IMG/VR virus record: IMGVR_UViG_3300020424_000002
Location: 82,137-146,136 of that record
From: a virus
Strand: one strand, 5' to 3'
DNA length: 64,000 nucleotides
Below are positions 50,101-58,190 of this stretch, piece by piece (the stretch's first letter is position 1; each line of letters opens with the position of its first letter). The position numbers and the translations under genes are program-made. The notes below the pieces were generated by a model that worked only from the letters and a program-made list of their open reading frames with translations, had not been told where the DNA came from and made no database searches.

Positions 50101-50565
50101 TTAATGCAATATCTTTTCATCATCTTTAGTAATCATATCCAAGTCCATTTCCTCTTCTAAGAATATCTCTTCTTCTGGTGAAAGCATCTTATCTTTCATT
50201 TCAGATGCAAACTTTTCGAGTAAATGCTGTCCTGTGGTTAATTCTTGTTTAGGAGACATAACATTTAAACCTATTTCATCCCTAAGATGAATCCAGTCTT
50301 TACATGCTTTATCGTAGAATTGAATAAATTTATCGTCAATTGTTGTCGTGTATACAACCTCATTAGCTGCAATAACAACTCTATTATCTTTTGTAAATGG
50401 AACAAGAGGAGACAATTTTATAACTGTTCCCTTTCCTATCATTGATGGTGTAAGTGCAATATTACATGGAAGAGTCATTTCTACTGTTCCATTAGTATCA
50501 TTAACCACTGTCATTGCAACAATGTCTTCACCATTTCTTAATTTTAGATATCTATATTGACTCAA
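50101..50565 (-). CDS. LSm-like phage protein (paralogue of 19478-19777)
   Basis: A 154-residue protein. The N-terminal MSQYRYLKLRNGEDIVAMTV and the strand-rich first 90 residues resemble the product at 19478-19777. The C-terminal part is acidic and helical (MLSPEEEIFLEEEMDLDMI). An RNA-binding barrel is possible but unproven. It overlaps uvsW by four bases. About 110 bases downstream to the gene 55 promoter contain nothing evident. Confidence 0.5.
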   Translation of the reverse strand: MSQYRYLKLRNGEDIVAMTVVNDTNGTVEMTLPCNIALTPSMIGKGTVIKLSPLVPFTKDNRVVIAANEVVYTTTIDDKFIQFYDKACKDWIHLRDEIGLNVMSPKQELTTGQHLLEKFASEMKDKMLSPEEEIFLEEEMDLDMITKDDEKILH

Positions 50566-51995
50566 AACTTTACCTCATGTATTGTATAATTAAATTTCTC
50601 TTTACTATAGGTATTTATTCTTTCTTTAAAGTGTCTTAAAGTATAATTATCTCTATTCTTATAACTTAAATCATCTGCAATATCAAAAAGAGTTGCATTA
50701 AATTTATCTTTACTCGTTCTTAACACCCTACCAATTGATTGCAATACACGAATTTTAGATTTACTTGGACTTGCAAATATAATATTATGTAGGTTTTTAA
50801 TATTTATACCTGTAGAAAAAGTACCATATGATGCAATAATTACACATCCACTTTCTCTTTCCATCAACTCTCTAACATGTTCTCTGTTTTTAGTATCAGT
50901 TCCACCATAGATAAAAAATGATTTGATACCTGCTCTCTGAAATGCATCAAATATCTTCCTACCATGTTTATCTACATACTGAAATAGTATCAATGTATTA
51001 CCCTTCTTATCCAAGGTTAGGTTTTTTATAAATTGTGTTCGTCTTTCATTGTCTGCAAGAAACTCCATTTCTCTAGGATAATCCATTTGCACAACTTCTT
51101 TGGATACTTCTGGTGGATATTTAAGAACTAAACATTGTATATCTAACTCTGCAAGGATACCTTCATCCATAAGTTCTGCACTAGTAGTCACATAATGAGT
51201 CGGGCCAAACAATCCCTCTAATACAAGTTTATGTGTTTGAGTATCATCTAAAGTACCAGTTAGACCCCATCGATGTCCTATATCTTTCATCTTTTCTATG
51301 ATACCTGTAAGAGTTTTTGCTTTAAATAAATGTGCTTCATCACCAAATACTGCACCAAACTGGTCGTAAAAAGATTTTGGCATTGTAGATAATGTTTGCC
51401 ATGTAGTCACTACTATGTCTGTTGTTCCCTTTTTATCACCACCATACATCTTATCAATAGGTTTATCGTATCCATAGTCTGCAAAGTCTTTTGACATTTG
51501 TTCTACTAATGATGTGGTAGGAACAACAACTAAAACTTTTTTCTTATGCATAGATATAAAATGTCTTGCAATACAATATATGATTGCAGATTTACCACTT
51601 GCAGTTGGAGATACTAATAATTGTCTTCTAAATTTTATACCACGAGATATTGCTTCTACTTGATAATTTCTTAATGCAAATCCCATATTTAAGTTATCGG
51701 TAAAGTCTGGAACTTCTAAATCAGTTTCCCATTGATATCCACTTATGGTATATTCTCTATCTTTTGCAAATTGTTCTACTGCATAATATAATCCAGTATA
51801 AATTTTACCAGTTGTTTGTGCAAACAATCTTATATTACCATCCCAGTATTTGTTGCGTACAGAAGGCATAAACTTTGCGCCTGGAACTGGGAAAGTAAAA
51901 TAGTCTGATAATTCTCTTTTGATAGATTCTTCTGCATCTATCTTTATGTGAGTATTATCGACTTTGGTTATCTGAATGTCGGGCCTGCTATCCAT
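50562..51995 (-). CDS. uvsW: UvsW helicase
   Basis: A 477-residue superfamily-2 helicase. Walker A is LVSPTASGKSAII (about 128-140), the DEAH box is in FGDEAHLFKA, motif III is GLTGTLDD and motif VI is QSIGRVLRTSKDK. T4 UvsW (503 residues) unwinds R-loops and branched DNA and switches off origin-dependent replication late. The C-terminus overlaps nothing; the start overlaps the oxygenase gene by 28 bases. Confidence 0.95.
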   Translation of the reverse strand: MDSRPDIQITKVDNTHIKIDAEESIKRELSDYFTFPVPGAKFMPSVRNKYWDGNIRLFAQTTGKIYTGLYYAVEQFAKDREYTISGYQWETDLEVPDFTDNLNMGFALRNYQVEAISRGIKFRRQLLVSPTASGKSAIIYCIARHFISMHKKKVLVVVPTTSLVEQMSKDFADYGYDKPIDKMYGGDKKGTTDIVVTTWQTLSTMPKSFYDQFGAVFGDEAHLFKAKTLTGIIEKMKDIGHRWGLTGTLDDTQTHKLVLEGLFGPTHYVTTSAELMDEGILAELDIQCLVLKYPPEVSKEVVQMDYPREMEFLADNERRTQFIKNLTLDKKGNTLILFQYVDKHGRKIFDAFQRAGIKSFFIYGGTDTKNREHVRELMERESGCVIIASYGTFSTGINIKNLHNIIFASPSKSKIRVLQSIGRVLRTSKDKFNATLFDIADDLSYKNRDNYTLRHFKERINTYSKEKFNYTIHEVKF

Positions 51996-52642
51996 CCTAC
52001 TAATGATTGTCTTAATCCTCTAAGTACTGGGGTTACTTGGTGATATACAAAAGATGGAAATATAATTATACTTCCCTGTTCTCTTGCATTTTGTTGAGCT
52101 CTAAATTTAATATTGTCTGGTGTCATAGATTGTGGATTTTGCATAAATGGGTCTGTCCATTCAAAATGTCCACCTTCGTATTCATCTGGATGTGTAAGAT
52201 TTACACTATACGAAAGTTTTCTATAGGTATTTAATCGTTCATCTTTATTTGGGTCATTTTTACAGTCTTCTTCATTATATGGTTCGAAGTGTCCATCACA
52301 ATGCCAACTATAAAATTCTGGTGCATCTGGGTCATATTTATATGAAGTAAATTGATATGTTTCATGGTAAGATAAATCAAATTTAAAGTAGTCTTCATTT
52401 ACCTTCCTTACATGTGGAGTAATATGGTCAAATATTGTAAGTCCATCTTGTAGTTTTGCTTCTCTATCTAACCATGCAACACCAGATTTACGAGTCTTAT
52501 GGTCTTCTATTCCATCGTTACTTCCACCTATTTGGCCATATTCATTGTAAGAGTTTTGTCCTATTTCTATAATTTCTTCACATATATTTGGTGGGATTGC
52601 TCTGGATAGAGTTACACAATGTTCTGGAATAAAAGATGGCAT
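51968..52642 (-). CDS. 2OG-Fe(II) oxygenase (prolyl-4-hydroxylase-like)
   Basis: A 224-residue protein with FTSYKYDPDAPEFYSWHCDG (H-x-D metal ligands), YSVNLTHPDEYEGGHFEW and IIFPSFVYHQVTPVLRGLRQ with SLVGWIAGP, the full oxygenase core. Its N-terminal IPEHCVTLSRAIPPNICEEI is also family-like. It lies between uvsY and uvsW, where other T4-like marine phages also carry such genes by my recollection. Substrate unknown. Confidence 0.8.
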   Translation of the reverse strand: MPSFIPEHCVTLSRAIPPNICEEIIEIGQNSYNEYGQIGGSNDGIEDHKTRKSGVAWLDREAKLQDGLTIFDHITPHVRKVNEDYFKFDLSYHETYQFTSYKYDPDAPEFYSWHCDGHFEPYNEEDCKNDPNKDERLNTYRKLSYSVNLTHPDEYEGGHFEWTDPFMQNPQSMTPDNIKFRAQQNAREQGSIIIFPSFVYHQVTPVLRGLRQSLVGWIAGPTFR

Positions 52643-52648
52643 AATATA

Positions 52649-53095
52649 TTAACCTGCTGGGTTAGTAAACTTCAACCAATCGATTGCATTCTTTATTGAT
52701 TGATGTCTCCATGTAATAATATTTAGTATCTCTTTTAAAGCATCAACACATTCAGTTAAATATTCTACCTTTAGTTTAAGGTCTGATAAATCTTTGTCTG
52801 CATTGAAATAGTAATTGAAGTCTTGTTTGATAACTCTATGACCATCGAATGGGTCATATGACCAACCTAGTTCATCTATCTCTTCTTTAGATAGTTTATC
52901 TGTATACCATAACCATTTCGTTTTAAGTAATGTATTGTATTTAACCTCATAAGATTTAAGAGATAATCTTTTTTCGTTTAAGAGTTCTAGGTATTTTGCA
53001 TGTAAAGAAGGTGTATTTAAGGATGCTTTATCCAAATCAATCTGGTCGATTACAGAATCAACCTTCCACATACTTTGTATTTCTTCTAATGTCAT
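52649..53095 (-). CDS. uvsY: UvsY recombination mediator
   Basis: A 148-residue helical protein starting MTLEEIQSMWKVDSVIDQID, a start that I recognise for marine T4-like UvsY. It contains LNADKDLS-like NADKDLSDLKLKVEYL and ends with WRHQSIKNAIDWLKF. T4 UvsY (137 residues) loads UvsX on gp32-coated DNA. Promoter spacing predicts a leaderless early message. Confidence 0.85.
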   Translation of the reverse strand: MTLEEIQSMWKVDSVIDQIDLDKASLNTPSLHAKYLELLNEKRLSLKSYEVKYNTLLKTKWLWYTDKLSKEEIDELGWSYDPFDGHRVIKQDFNYYFNADKDLSDLKLKVEYLTECVDALKEILNIITWRHQSIKNAIDWLKFTNPAG

Positions 53096-53101
53096 ACTAT
53101 A

Positions 53102-53129
53102 ATTATACCACTAAACTGGTATTTGTCCA
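53102..53129 (-). promoter_or_regulatory. early promoter of uvsY, leaderless spacing
   Basis: TGGACA, AATACCAGTTTAGTGG (16), TATAAT, TATAGT, ATG at 53095. Confidence 0.75.
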
Positions 53130-53134
53130 CTATT

Positions 53135-53716
53135 TTATGATGAGGATGCTATTTCAAATGTAGTAAATTGGAAAGATGCACTGCATGTTACATAGGTAAT
53201 TCCACCAGCAACAGTAGTATCCATTGTAATCTCACTTAACGATGTAGGAAATGCACCTTGTATTCTAACATATCTGTTAGGATTATTTGCAGCTGTTGTA
53301 ATTACAATAGTCATATCTGAGTATAATGCATCATAATCACCAGAACCATCATATGGTTGTTCTGCTCTTCGATTTGCACCTACTAGACTTCTAAATTTTT
53401 CTGGGTCTGTAGAACTAGTAATTTGAGACATCCATGTATATAACTCAGTCCAGTTTTCCATGTTTTCATCGACAATAAAATTAACAGTTAATTCACCAAG
53501 GTTTATTTTATCGCCTGGAACTATAACATTTCTACCTAGGTTAGTAGGTTGTTGAATTTCTGCAACACTTACAGATGGAACATTAACACCAGTTGCAAAG
53601 TATTTTGTATTAGGTAATTTCTTAACTAATAATTCGAATTGAGTTGGTGCAAGATAGGATAGATTATCTGGAAGATTACCCGCCCATGTTGCAGTTGAGA
53701 TTTGTCTTGTAGTCAT
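53135..53716 (-). CDS. tail-tube-like structural protein (possible baseplate tube initiator)
   Basis: A 193-residue protein related in pattern to the tube protein gp19: a start like FELLVKKLPNTKYFATGVNV, a centre LGELTVNFIVDENMENWTEL and a C-terminal IQGAFPTSLSEITMD followed by SFQFTTFEI. The true gp19 is at 61148-61645, so this is a paralogue, perhaps the gp54-like initiator or another tube-fold baseplate protein. A late box five bases before the ATG predicts a leaderless message. Confidence 0.65.
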   Translation of the reverse strand: MTTRQISTATWAGNLPDNLSYLAPTQFELLVKKLPNTKYFATGVNVPSVSVAEIQQPTNLGRNVIVPGDKINLGELTVNFIVDENMENWTELYTWMSQITSSTDPEKFRSLVGANRRAEQPYDGSGDYDALYSDMTIVITTAANNPNRYVRIQGAFPTSLSEITMDTTVAGGITYVTCSASFQFTTFEIASSS

Positions 53717-53721
53717 ATATG

Positions 53722-53729
53722 TATTTATA
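53722..53729 (-). promoter_or_regulatory. late promoter box TATAAATA, leaderless spacing
   Basis: TATAAATA, CATAT, ATG at 53716. It lies directly downstream of a terminator, so the unit starts afresh here. Confidence 0.75.
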
Positions 53730-53731
53730 TC

Positions 53732-53760
53732 AAAAAGAAAGGGAGTTTTTCAACTCCCTT
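53732..53760 (-). terminator. rho-independent terminator
   Basis: Minus-strand AAGGGAGTT-GAAA-AACTCCCTT followed by TCTTTTT, after the 38-residue gene. Confidence 0.85.
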
Positions 53761-53771
53761 CCTAAAATCAC

Positions 53772-53888
53772 TTAAGCAGCAACTTTGCCAGTAATTCCAC
53801 GATAAGTAACTTCTTTACCTTTCTTGGATTTTCTTGCTTTGCTTTTAAGAGTTTTTGCATCGTATTTGATACCTCTGTAGCAATACAT
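53772..53888 (-). CDS. 38-residue DUF4278-like microprotein
   Basis: The frame begins MYCYRGIKYDAKTLKSKARK and ends GITGKVAA, with GGAGG seven bases before the ATG. The Y-x-YRG-x-x-Y start is the DUF4278 pattern known from cyanobacteria and their phages. It has its own terminator (53732-53760) and a long leader of about 200 bases from the late box at 54099-54106, so it forms a single-gene late unit. The function is not known. Confidence 0.65.
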   Translation of the reverse strand: MYCYRGIKYDAKTLKSKARKSKKGKEVTYRGITGKVAA

Positions 53889-54098
53889 AATAGCCTCCAG
53901 TTTTCATTTCGATTTCGTACATACAACTTTCGTTGCACACCCTTCTCCATGCGTTCCTTCGGTAAGATGTCGGTCTCTGTTCCCACTTGGGTACTTAGCT
54001 TGCCTTTCTTCTATTGCAGAAAAAAGAGGTTTTCTTGTCTTCCTACTTCCGACTCCAAGAATGGAGTTGAACGAGTTGATACTTTTCAGTATCATTAA

Positions 54099-54106
54099 TA
54101 TTTATA
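54099..54106 (-). promoter_or_regulatory. late promoter box TATAAATA for the microprotein unit
   Basis: A perfect box facing left, about 30 bases from the divergent plus-strand promoter at 54140-54169. The leader (53889-54095) contains a weak 63-codon frame without a ribosome site; I treat it as untranslated. Confidence 0.6.
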
Positions 54107-54139
54107 GCTTAAAAAAGTCCAACTTTTTGGCGATTTTTG

Positions 54140-54169
54140 TTGACAGGCAGGTGCATTTTTTTGTATAAT
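54140..54169 (+). promoter_or_regulatory. early-type promoter of the large RNA (plus strand)
   Basis: TTGACA, GGCAGGTGCATTTTTTTG (18), TATAAT. The spacer is a close match to the GGTACATTTTTT spacer of the minus-strand early promoters. Confidence 0.85.
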
Positions 54170-54175
54170 ACCCTT

Positions 54176-55343
54176 GTAATTGAGAATTACCGAGTGCTTG
54201 AGGATTCGACCTCGTAAAAAACCAGTGAAAATCCTACTTGATTAAGGTTTAATCCAGATGATACTTGTGTTGCAAGGTTCTTAATCATTAGAAACAGTTC
54301 ACGAAGTTCAAAAGTCTTGAGAGGTCACAGGTTCGAATCCTGTCTGTCGCCGAGGGCACAGTGGAGAAGTGGTGTGTATCTCTTGAAATGTCAATTGGAT
54401 GTTGCTATTGCAGTTAAACATTTGAGACAGAGCATAAGACTTATCGTAAATCGTAGAGTCATGTGAGTAAGCATGTGGTGAGAATGTCCCTAGTGACAAT
54501 CAATATAACCAGTAACTACTTCACTACCTTGATTCAACCATTACACAACTTTGTCCATCCTCTAGTTAAAGTGTGAGGATTGTAAGATATCTTACCACTA
54601 AGGGACATTGTAAAAGAGAACGAGTACCATATGGATGCTAGATTCGTTGACCTTGTTAATCTGACAAGGTAGAGTTTACGCACATTGAAAGTTCGGTGGG
54701 TTGATACTGTATCAATACTGGGAGACATAACAAACGAAGGTATTTAACGCGAAAAAAGGGGACTAGACATGGTTAACTAACGAGGGCATCTGGTGGTAAA
54801 AAAATCAGATTTTATTGAATTCCTGTTGGGGTCAGTGATGACTTTCCTAACTTTAGTAGTGGTGATATATGAGTACAAGATAGAAGCGTGTTGACTGTTT
54901 GTTGTAAAAACAAGAGATGAGACTCAAGCGTGCAACAGACAGATAGTCGGAGACCTATACAGAATCCGAGCGTAGAAAGAACTCTTGAGTCAGAATATGA
55001 TGGTAAGTGTATGGATGTGAGTTGAAAACGATTGGTGTCTGGTACTTGTTAGATTCTTGGAGAATAAGAGGGTATAGTCGTCTAACAGTTAGTAGGGAAT
55101 ACGAAATCTCGCTCAAGGTGGTGATGAAACAGTGGTTGCAAACACCGAGTAGTCATTAACGAACTTCACCTTTTTTTAAATGAAATAGTTTCGAGGGGTC
55201 GTTCCCTTGCCTGAAAGATGGAGACAAGAACTTATTTACGATAAGTGAGTTAAAATTATTTTATTAGAGACTTGATTCGACAAGAATGAAGATTGATTGA
55301 TGCAGACAAGTCTCGAAACCCACCTTTATGGTGGGTTTTTTTT
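54176..55343 (+). ncRNA. giant structured RNA of about 1.17 kb
   Basis: A plus-strand transcription unit, opposite to all neighbouring genes, with a consensus promoter, a terminator and no plus-strand frame of 60 codons. Many complementary segments support folding. Examples are 54483-54495 with 54596-54609 (13 bp, one bulge), 54557-54562/54575-54580, 54650-54656/54664-54670, 54701-54706/54710-54715, 54895-54904/54933-54942, 55048-55053/55081-55086, 55230-55235/55241-55246 and 55267-55274/55307-55314. Three stems close TTCGA-type loops. A tRNA 3'-half-like segment lies at 54323-54343. It resembles GOLLD or ROOL phage RNAs in scale and setting only; homology was not tested. Confidence 0.85.
55317..55343 (+). 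terminator. terminator of the large RNA
   Basis: AACCCACC-TTTAT-GGTGGGTT followed by a run of T on the plus strand. Confidence 0.9.
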
Positions 55344-55348
55344 AGCAT

Positions 55349-55377
55349 AAAAAAAGGGACTCCGAAGAGTCCCTTTT
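55349..55377 (-). terminator. terminator of the capsid gene
   Basis: Minus-strand AAAAGGGACTC-TTCG-GAGTCCCTTTT with a T run. It faces the terminator of the plus-strand RNA, so the two convergent units are insulated. Confidence 0.88.
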
Positions 55378-55404
55378 AGAAAAGTCTACGACTTTTAAAA
55401 AACC

Positions 55405-56715
55405 TTATAGAATATTTTCTATTTCGATTTTTCTGTAGTAGAAGTTTGAACCAGCAGACGCTAAACCATCACTTGGAGCACTACCTACGAAAGGATTAGA
55501 AATCATTCCATATCTAGTTTTGAATCCAATTTTTGGTTGGAAGCTGTTCTCACCAACTGCACGAACCATTTGTAATGGAACATATGGGCAGTAGAAGACA
55601 CCAGCGTCGTATGGGTTTGAACCTCTGTAACCAACAGTCATGTAACCTTCGTTGTTGTGACCACTTACTGGGTCAAGAGTGTAATATGGGTCGATGTACA
55701 CTTTGTACTTACCATTTAGAACACCAACAAAAGTGTTACCAGCATCATCAACATTTAACTCAGTGTTAAGTGCTGGTGCATAGTCTAATACACCCGCCAT
55801 TGATAATGCAGAAGCTACATCAGATGAACAAAGGATAAAGTTACCTTTACCTCTTCTTGATTCTCTTGCGATTACATTAGCATCTCTTTCAACTTGGAAG
55901 AGTAAACCTTTGAACTTCTCAACTGACCATCTACCAGATGAATCAACATCTAAGTCGAATCTACCAGCATTAGCAACACCAGTTTGAGCACCATTTTTTG
56001 CTTGGATGTTAACAGTTCTTACAACTTCTCTGTTAATCTCTGCAAGTATTTCAGCAGATAAGATGTTTGCAAGTTCTGTTTCTGCATCTAAACCATGAAT
56101 TGCTTTAAGGTCTTGTGCAAGTTCTATTGTGTATTCAGCTTTAAGAGCTCTTGACTTAGCAGTAACAGTTGCTTTCTCGATTGTGAAAGCCATTGATGCA
56201 AATGGGTTACTCGCAGAGTCACCTTTTGCTTCTGCAGCTGCTGTAGTCATACCAGTACCAGTTGCATAAGTAGCTGCATCCCCAAATGGGTCTGTACCTG
56301 CTTGTGTTCCTGCTCCAGCAAAGTCTGAATCAGCTTCGTCAAACAATGCTTCAGTCATAGCTAATCTTGAAGTATTGTCGTTATATCTAGCCTTCATACA
56401 GAATACTAATCCTGTTGGGCCAGTCATTGGTTGCACACCACAGATGTCGTATGCAATTAGGTTTGGAAGAGACCTACGAACTAAAGAAATTAGAATAGGA
56501 TTCCAGTTGTCAACACCTGTTCCACCAACAGCACCACCGGCGTTGTTGATAGGTGCATCCTCTGAAAGGATTCCATTCTCTTCATTAAAGGCTCTTTCTT
56601 GGTTCTCTAGAACCACAGAAGTTACAGCTTTTTTGTAAGGGTCACTGATTTCTGGTAAATCTGGATGACTCAATACTGGCTGCCACTTCTCTTGTAAGTT
56701 TTCTGACATAAACAT
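55405..56715 (-). CDS. 23: major capsid protein gp23
   Basis: A 436-residue capsid protein (T4 gp23 521). It has ENLQEKWQPVLSHPDLPEIS at the start, LIAYDICGVQPMTGPTGLVF, TVTAKSRALKAEYTIELAQD and FQPKIGFKTRYGMISNPF, all hallmarks of the family. In T4 the first 65 residues are removed by gp21; here the AFNEENG/ILSEDAP region near 38-50 would be the equivalent. A GGGG-type site precedes the ATG; an ATG two codons later is possible. Confidence 0.95.
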   Translation of the reverse strand: MFMSENLQEKWQPVLSHPDLPEISDPYKKAVTSVVLENQERAFNEENGILSEDAPINNAGGAVGGTGVDNWNPILISLVRRSLPNLIAYDICGVQPMTGPTGLVFCMKARYNDNTSRLAMTEALFDEADSDFAGAGTQAGTDPFGDAATYATGTGMTTAAAEAKGDSASNPFASMAFTIEKATVTAKSRALKAEYTIELAQDLKAIHGLDAETELANILSAEILAEINREVVRTVNIQAKNGAQTGVANAGRFDLDVDSSGRWSVEKFKGLLFQVERDANVIARESRRGKGNFILCSSDVASALSMAGVLDYAPALNTELNVDDAGNTFVGVLNGKYKVYIDPYYTLDPVSGHNNEGYMTVGYRGSNPYDAGVFYCPYVPLQMVRAVGENSFQPKIGFKTRYGMISNPFVGSAPSDGLASAGSNFYYRKIEIENIL

Positions 56716-56759
56716 TTTATGTTTCCCCTTATTTAAAAAGTGTTAATAATAAATTGACC

Positions 56760-58115
56760 TTACTTGTATAAGTTAGGGTCAACTTTTCCTATTGCGGCAG
56801 AATATGCAGCCATACTTGGGTCAAGGATTTTATCCTCAGTCGAAGTATTTTCATCGCTATCACTAACCACTTCTTCATCTAACTGTAATTTCGATTTCTC
56901 TCCACTAAAGTAAGACTCCTTAATTGTTTTGACATTAGACTCAAAATCTTCATCTTGGTCTATGTCTTCAATCAATTTTGTAAGTTTCTCAACTTCACTT
57001 GTAGTCAAGTCACTTGAAACTTCTGAAACCACTTTGTTTCGTACAAGTTCATCTCTTTCAGATGTTAAGTCGATGTTTTTAGAAACTTCTTCATTTAGTT
57101 TAGCTTCAACATCTTCTATTTTACTTGCAAGTTCGTCAACGACATCTAATTTGTCATCTGGAACTTCAACATAATGGTCTTCGAATAGTGCTTTAAGTCC
57201 TTGTATAAAGTTTTCTGTTAACTCAGACTTAAGTCCTCTTTCGATTGCAAGTTCGTTATCTTTAACCCACTCTTCTGCAACATAACCTAAGAAAGAGTCA
57301 ACTTTGTTAACTAAATCTTCTTTGATTTCGTTAGATGCTTCAACAATCTCGTCTCTCTTCTGAGATTCAAGTTCTTCTTTGATTTCACTAACTTTTGCAG
57401 ATACAGCAGCTTCGAATACTACTTTTGCTTTGTTTTTGAATTCTTCTGAAAGGTCTTCACCACCGACTAATGCATCGATATCGTCTGACATATCGAAAGA
57501 TTCTTTCTTAGACTCTTCTTTTTCGTCTTCGTCATCATCTTCGTCTTCGTCATCACCATGAGAAGCTTCTTTCTTAGTAGCTTCATCCATATCTTCTTCA
57601 TCGTCTTCATCTTCGTCATCTTCTTTAGATGCTTCTAAGATTGCAGTTAAAGATTCTTTCACAACTTCTTCGTCCTCTGATTTGAAATGTTCAGCAATTT
57701 TCTTAAGAAGGTCTGCTTTTGTAGACTCTGATTTTTCATCTTCGTCTTCATCTTCGTCTTCTTCGTCATCTTTCTTCATCATTTCATTGACTAAGGACTG
57801 GATGTCATCCTTATCAAGACCTTTAAGTTCTTCAATGATTTTTCTTAATGCTTCCATCTTAGTCATATCTTCAACTACGATTTCCTCATCATTTTCTGTT
57901 TCTTCATAGTTTGAAGCTGCAGATAATTTTTGAGGTGCATCTTTCTTATCACTGTCACCTTTTCTCTTTTTACTAGGTTTAGTAGAATCTGCAGCTTTAT
58001 CTACAGATGCTAGAGATTTAGGCACTGGGTCTTTATCTGGAGTAACGACACCTTTATTAGCAACTGGTGCAGATGCCTCAGTCACTTCGTCTTGATTTTT
58101 AATATCTTCTGACAT
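56760..58115 (-). CDS. 22: prohead scaffold gp22-like
   Basis: A 451-residue acidic protein in the gene 22 position. Long Asp/Glu runs (around 118-130 and 165-205) lie in the first half, followed by predicted coiled coil (VVDELASKIEDVEAKLNEEV) and a C-terminal DPSMAAYSAAIGKVDPNLYK that is typical of T4-like scaffolds. It should fill the prohead and be degraded by gp21. It is much longer than T4 gp22 (269), mainly through the acidic insert. Confidence 0.85.
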   Translation of the reverse strand: MSEDIKNQDEVTEASAPVANKGVVTPDKDPVPKSLASVDKAADSTKPSKKRKGDSDKKDAPQKLSAASNYEETENDEEIVVEDMTKMEALRKIIEELKGLDKDDIQSLVNEMMKKDDEEDEDEDEDEKSESTKADLLKKIAEHFKSEDEEVVKESLTAILEASKEDDEDEDDEEDMDEATKKEASHGDDEDEDDDEDEKEESKKESFDMSDDIDALVGGEDLSEEFKNKAKVVFEAAVSAKVSEIKEELESQKRDEIVEASNEIKEDLVNKVDSFLGYVAEEWVKDNELAIERGLKSELTENFIQGLKALFEDHYVEVPDDKLDVVDELASKIEDVEAKLNEEVSKNIDLTSERDELVRNKVVSEVSSDLTTSEVEKLTKLIEDIDQDEDFESNVKTIKESYFSGEKSKLQLDEEVVSDSDENTSTEDKILDPSMAAYSAAIGKVDPNLYK

Positions 58116-58178
58116 GTGTATTTCCCCTGTAAATTACTATAATTACAAATTAAGAACGAAATATTGTTCTTTACAATG

Positions 58179-58186
58179 TATTTATA
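58179..58186 (-). promoter_or_regulatory. late promoter box TATAAATA upstream of gene 22
   Basis: Minus-strand box about 63 bases upstream of the scaffold ATG (58115); the leader carries AGGGGAAA. Confidence 0.65.
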
Positions 58187-58190
58187 ACTT

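Noticed and set aside
53904-54095. 63-codon minus-strand frame starting three bases from a late box
   Set aside because: The start is too close to the box to be transcribed with standard geometry, and the product shows no family features; treated as leader.
54308-54728. Two minus-strand frames of 63-64 codons across the large RNA
   Set aside because: They are antisense to a region with strong RNA pairing, have no ribosome sites, and the products look like random sequence.
54176-55343. Group I or II intron, RNase P RNA or tmRNA as identity of the large RNA
   Set aside because: No split gene flanks it, no intron-encoded protein is present, and I could not find the RNase P or tmRNA core; only a T-arm-like piece is seen.
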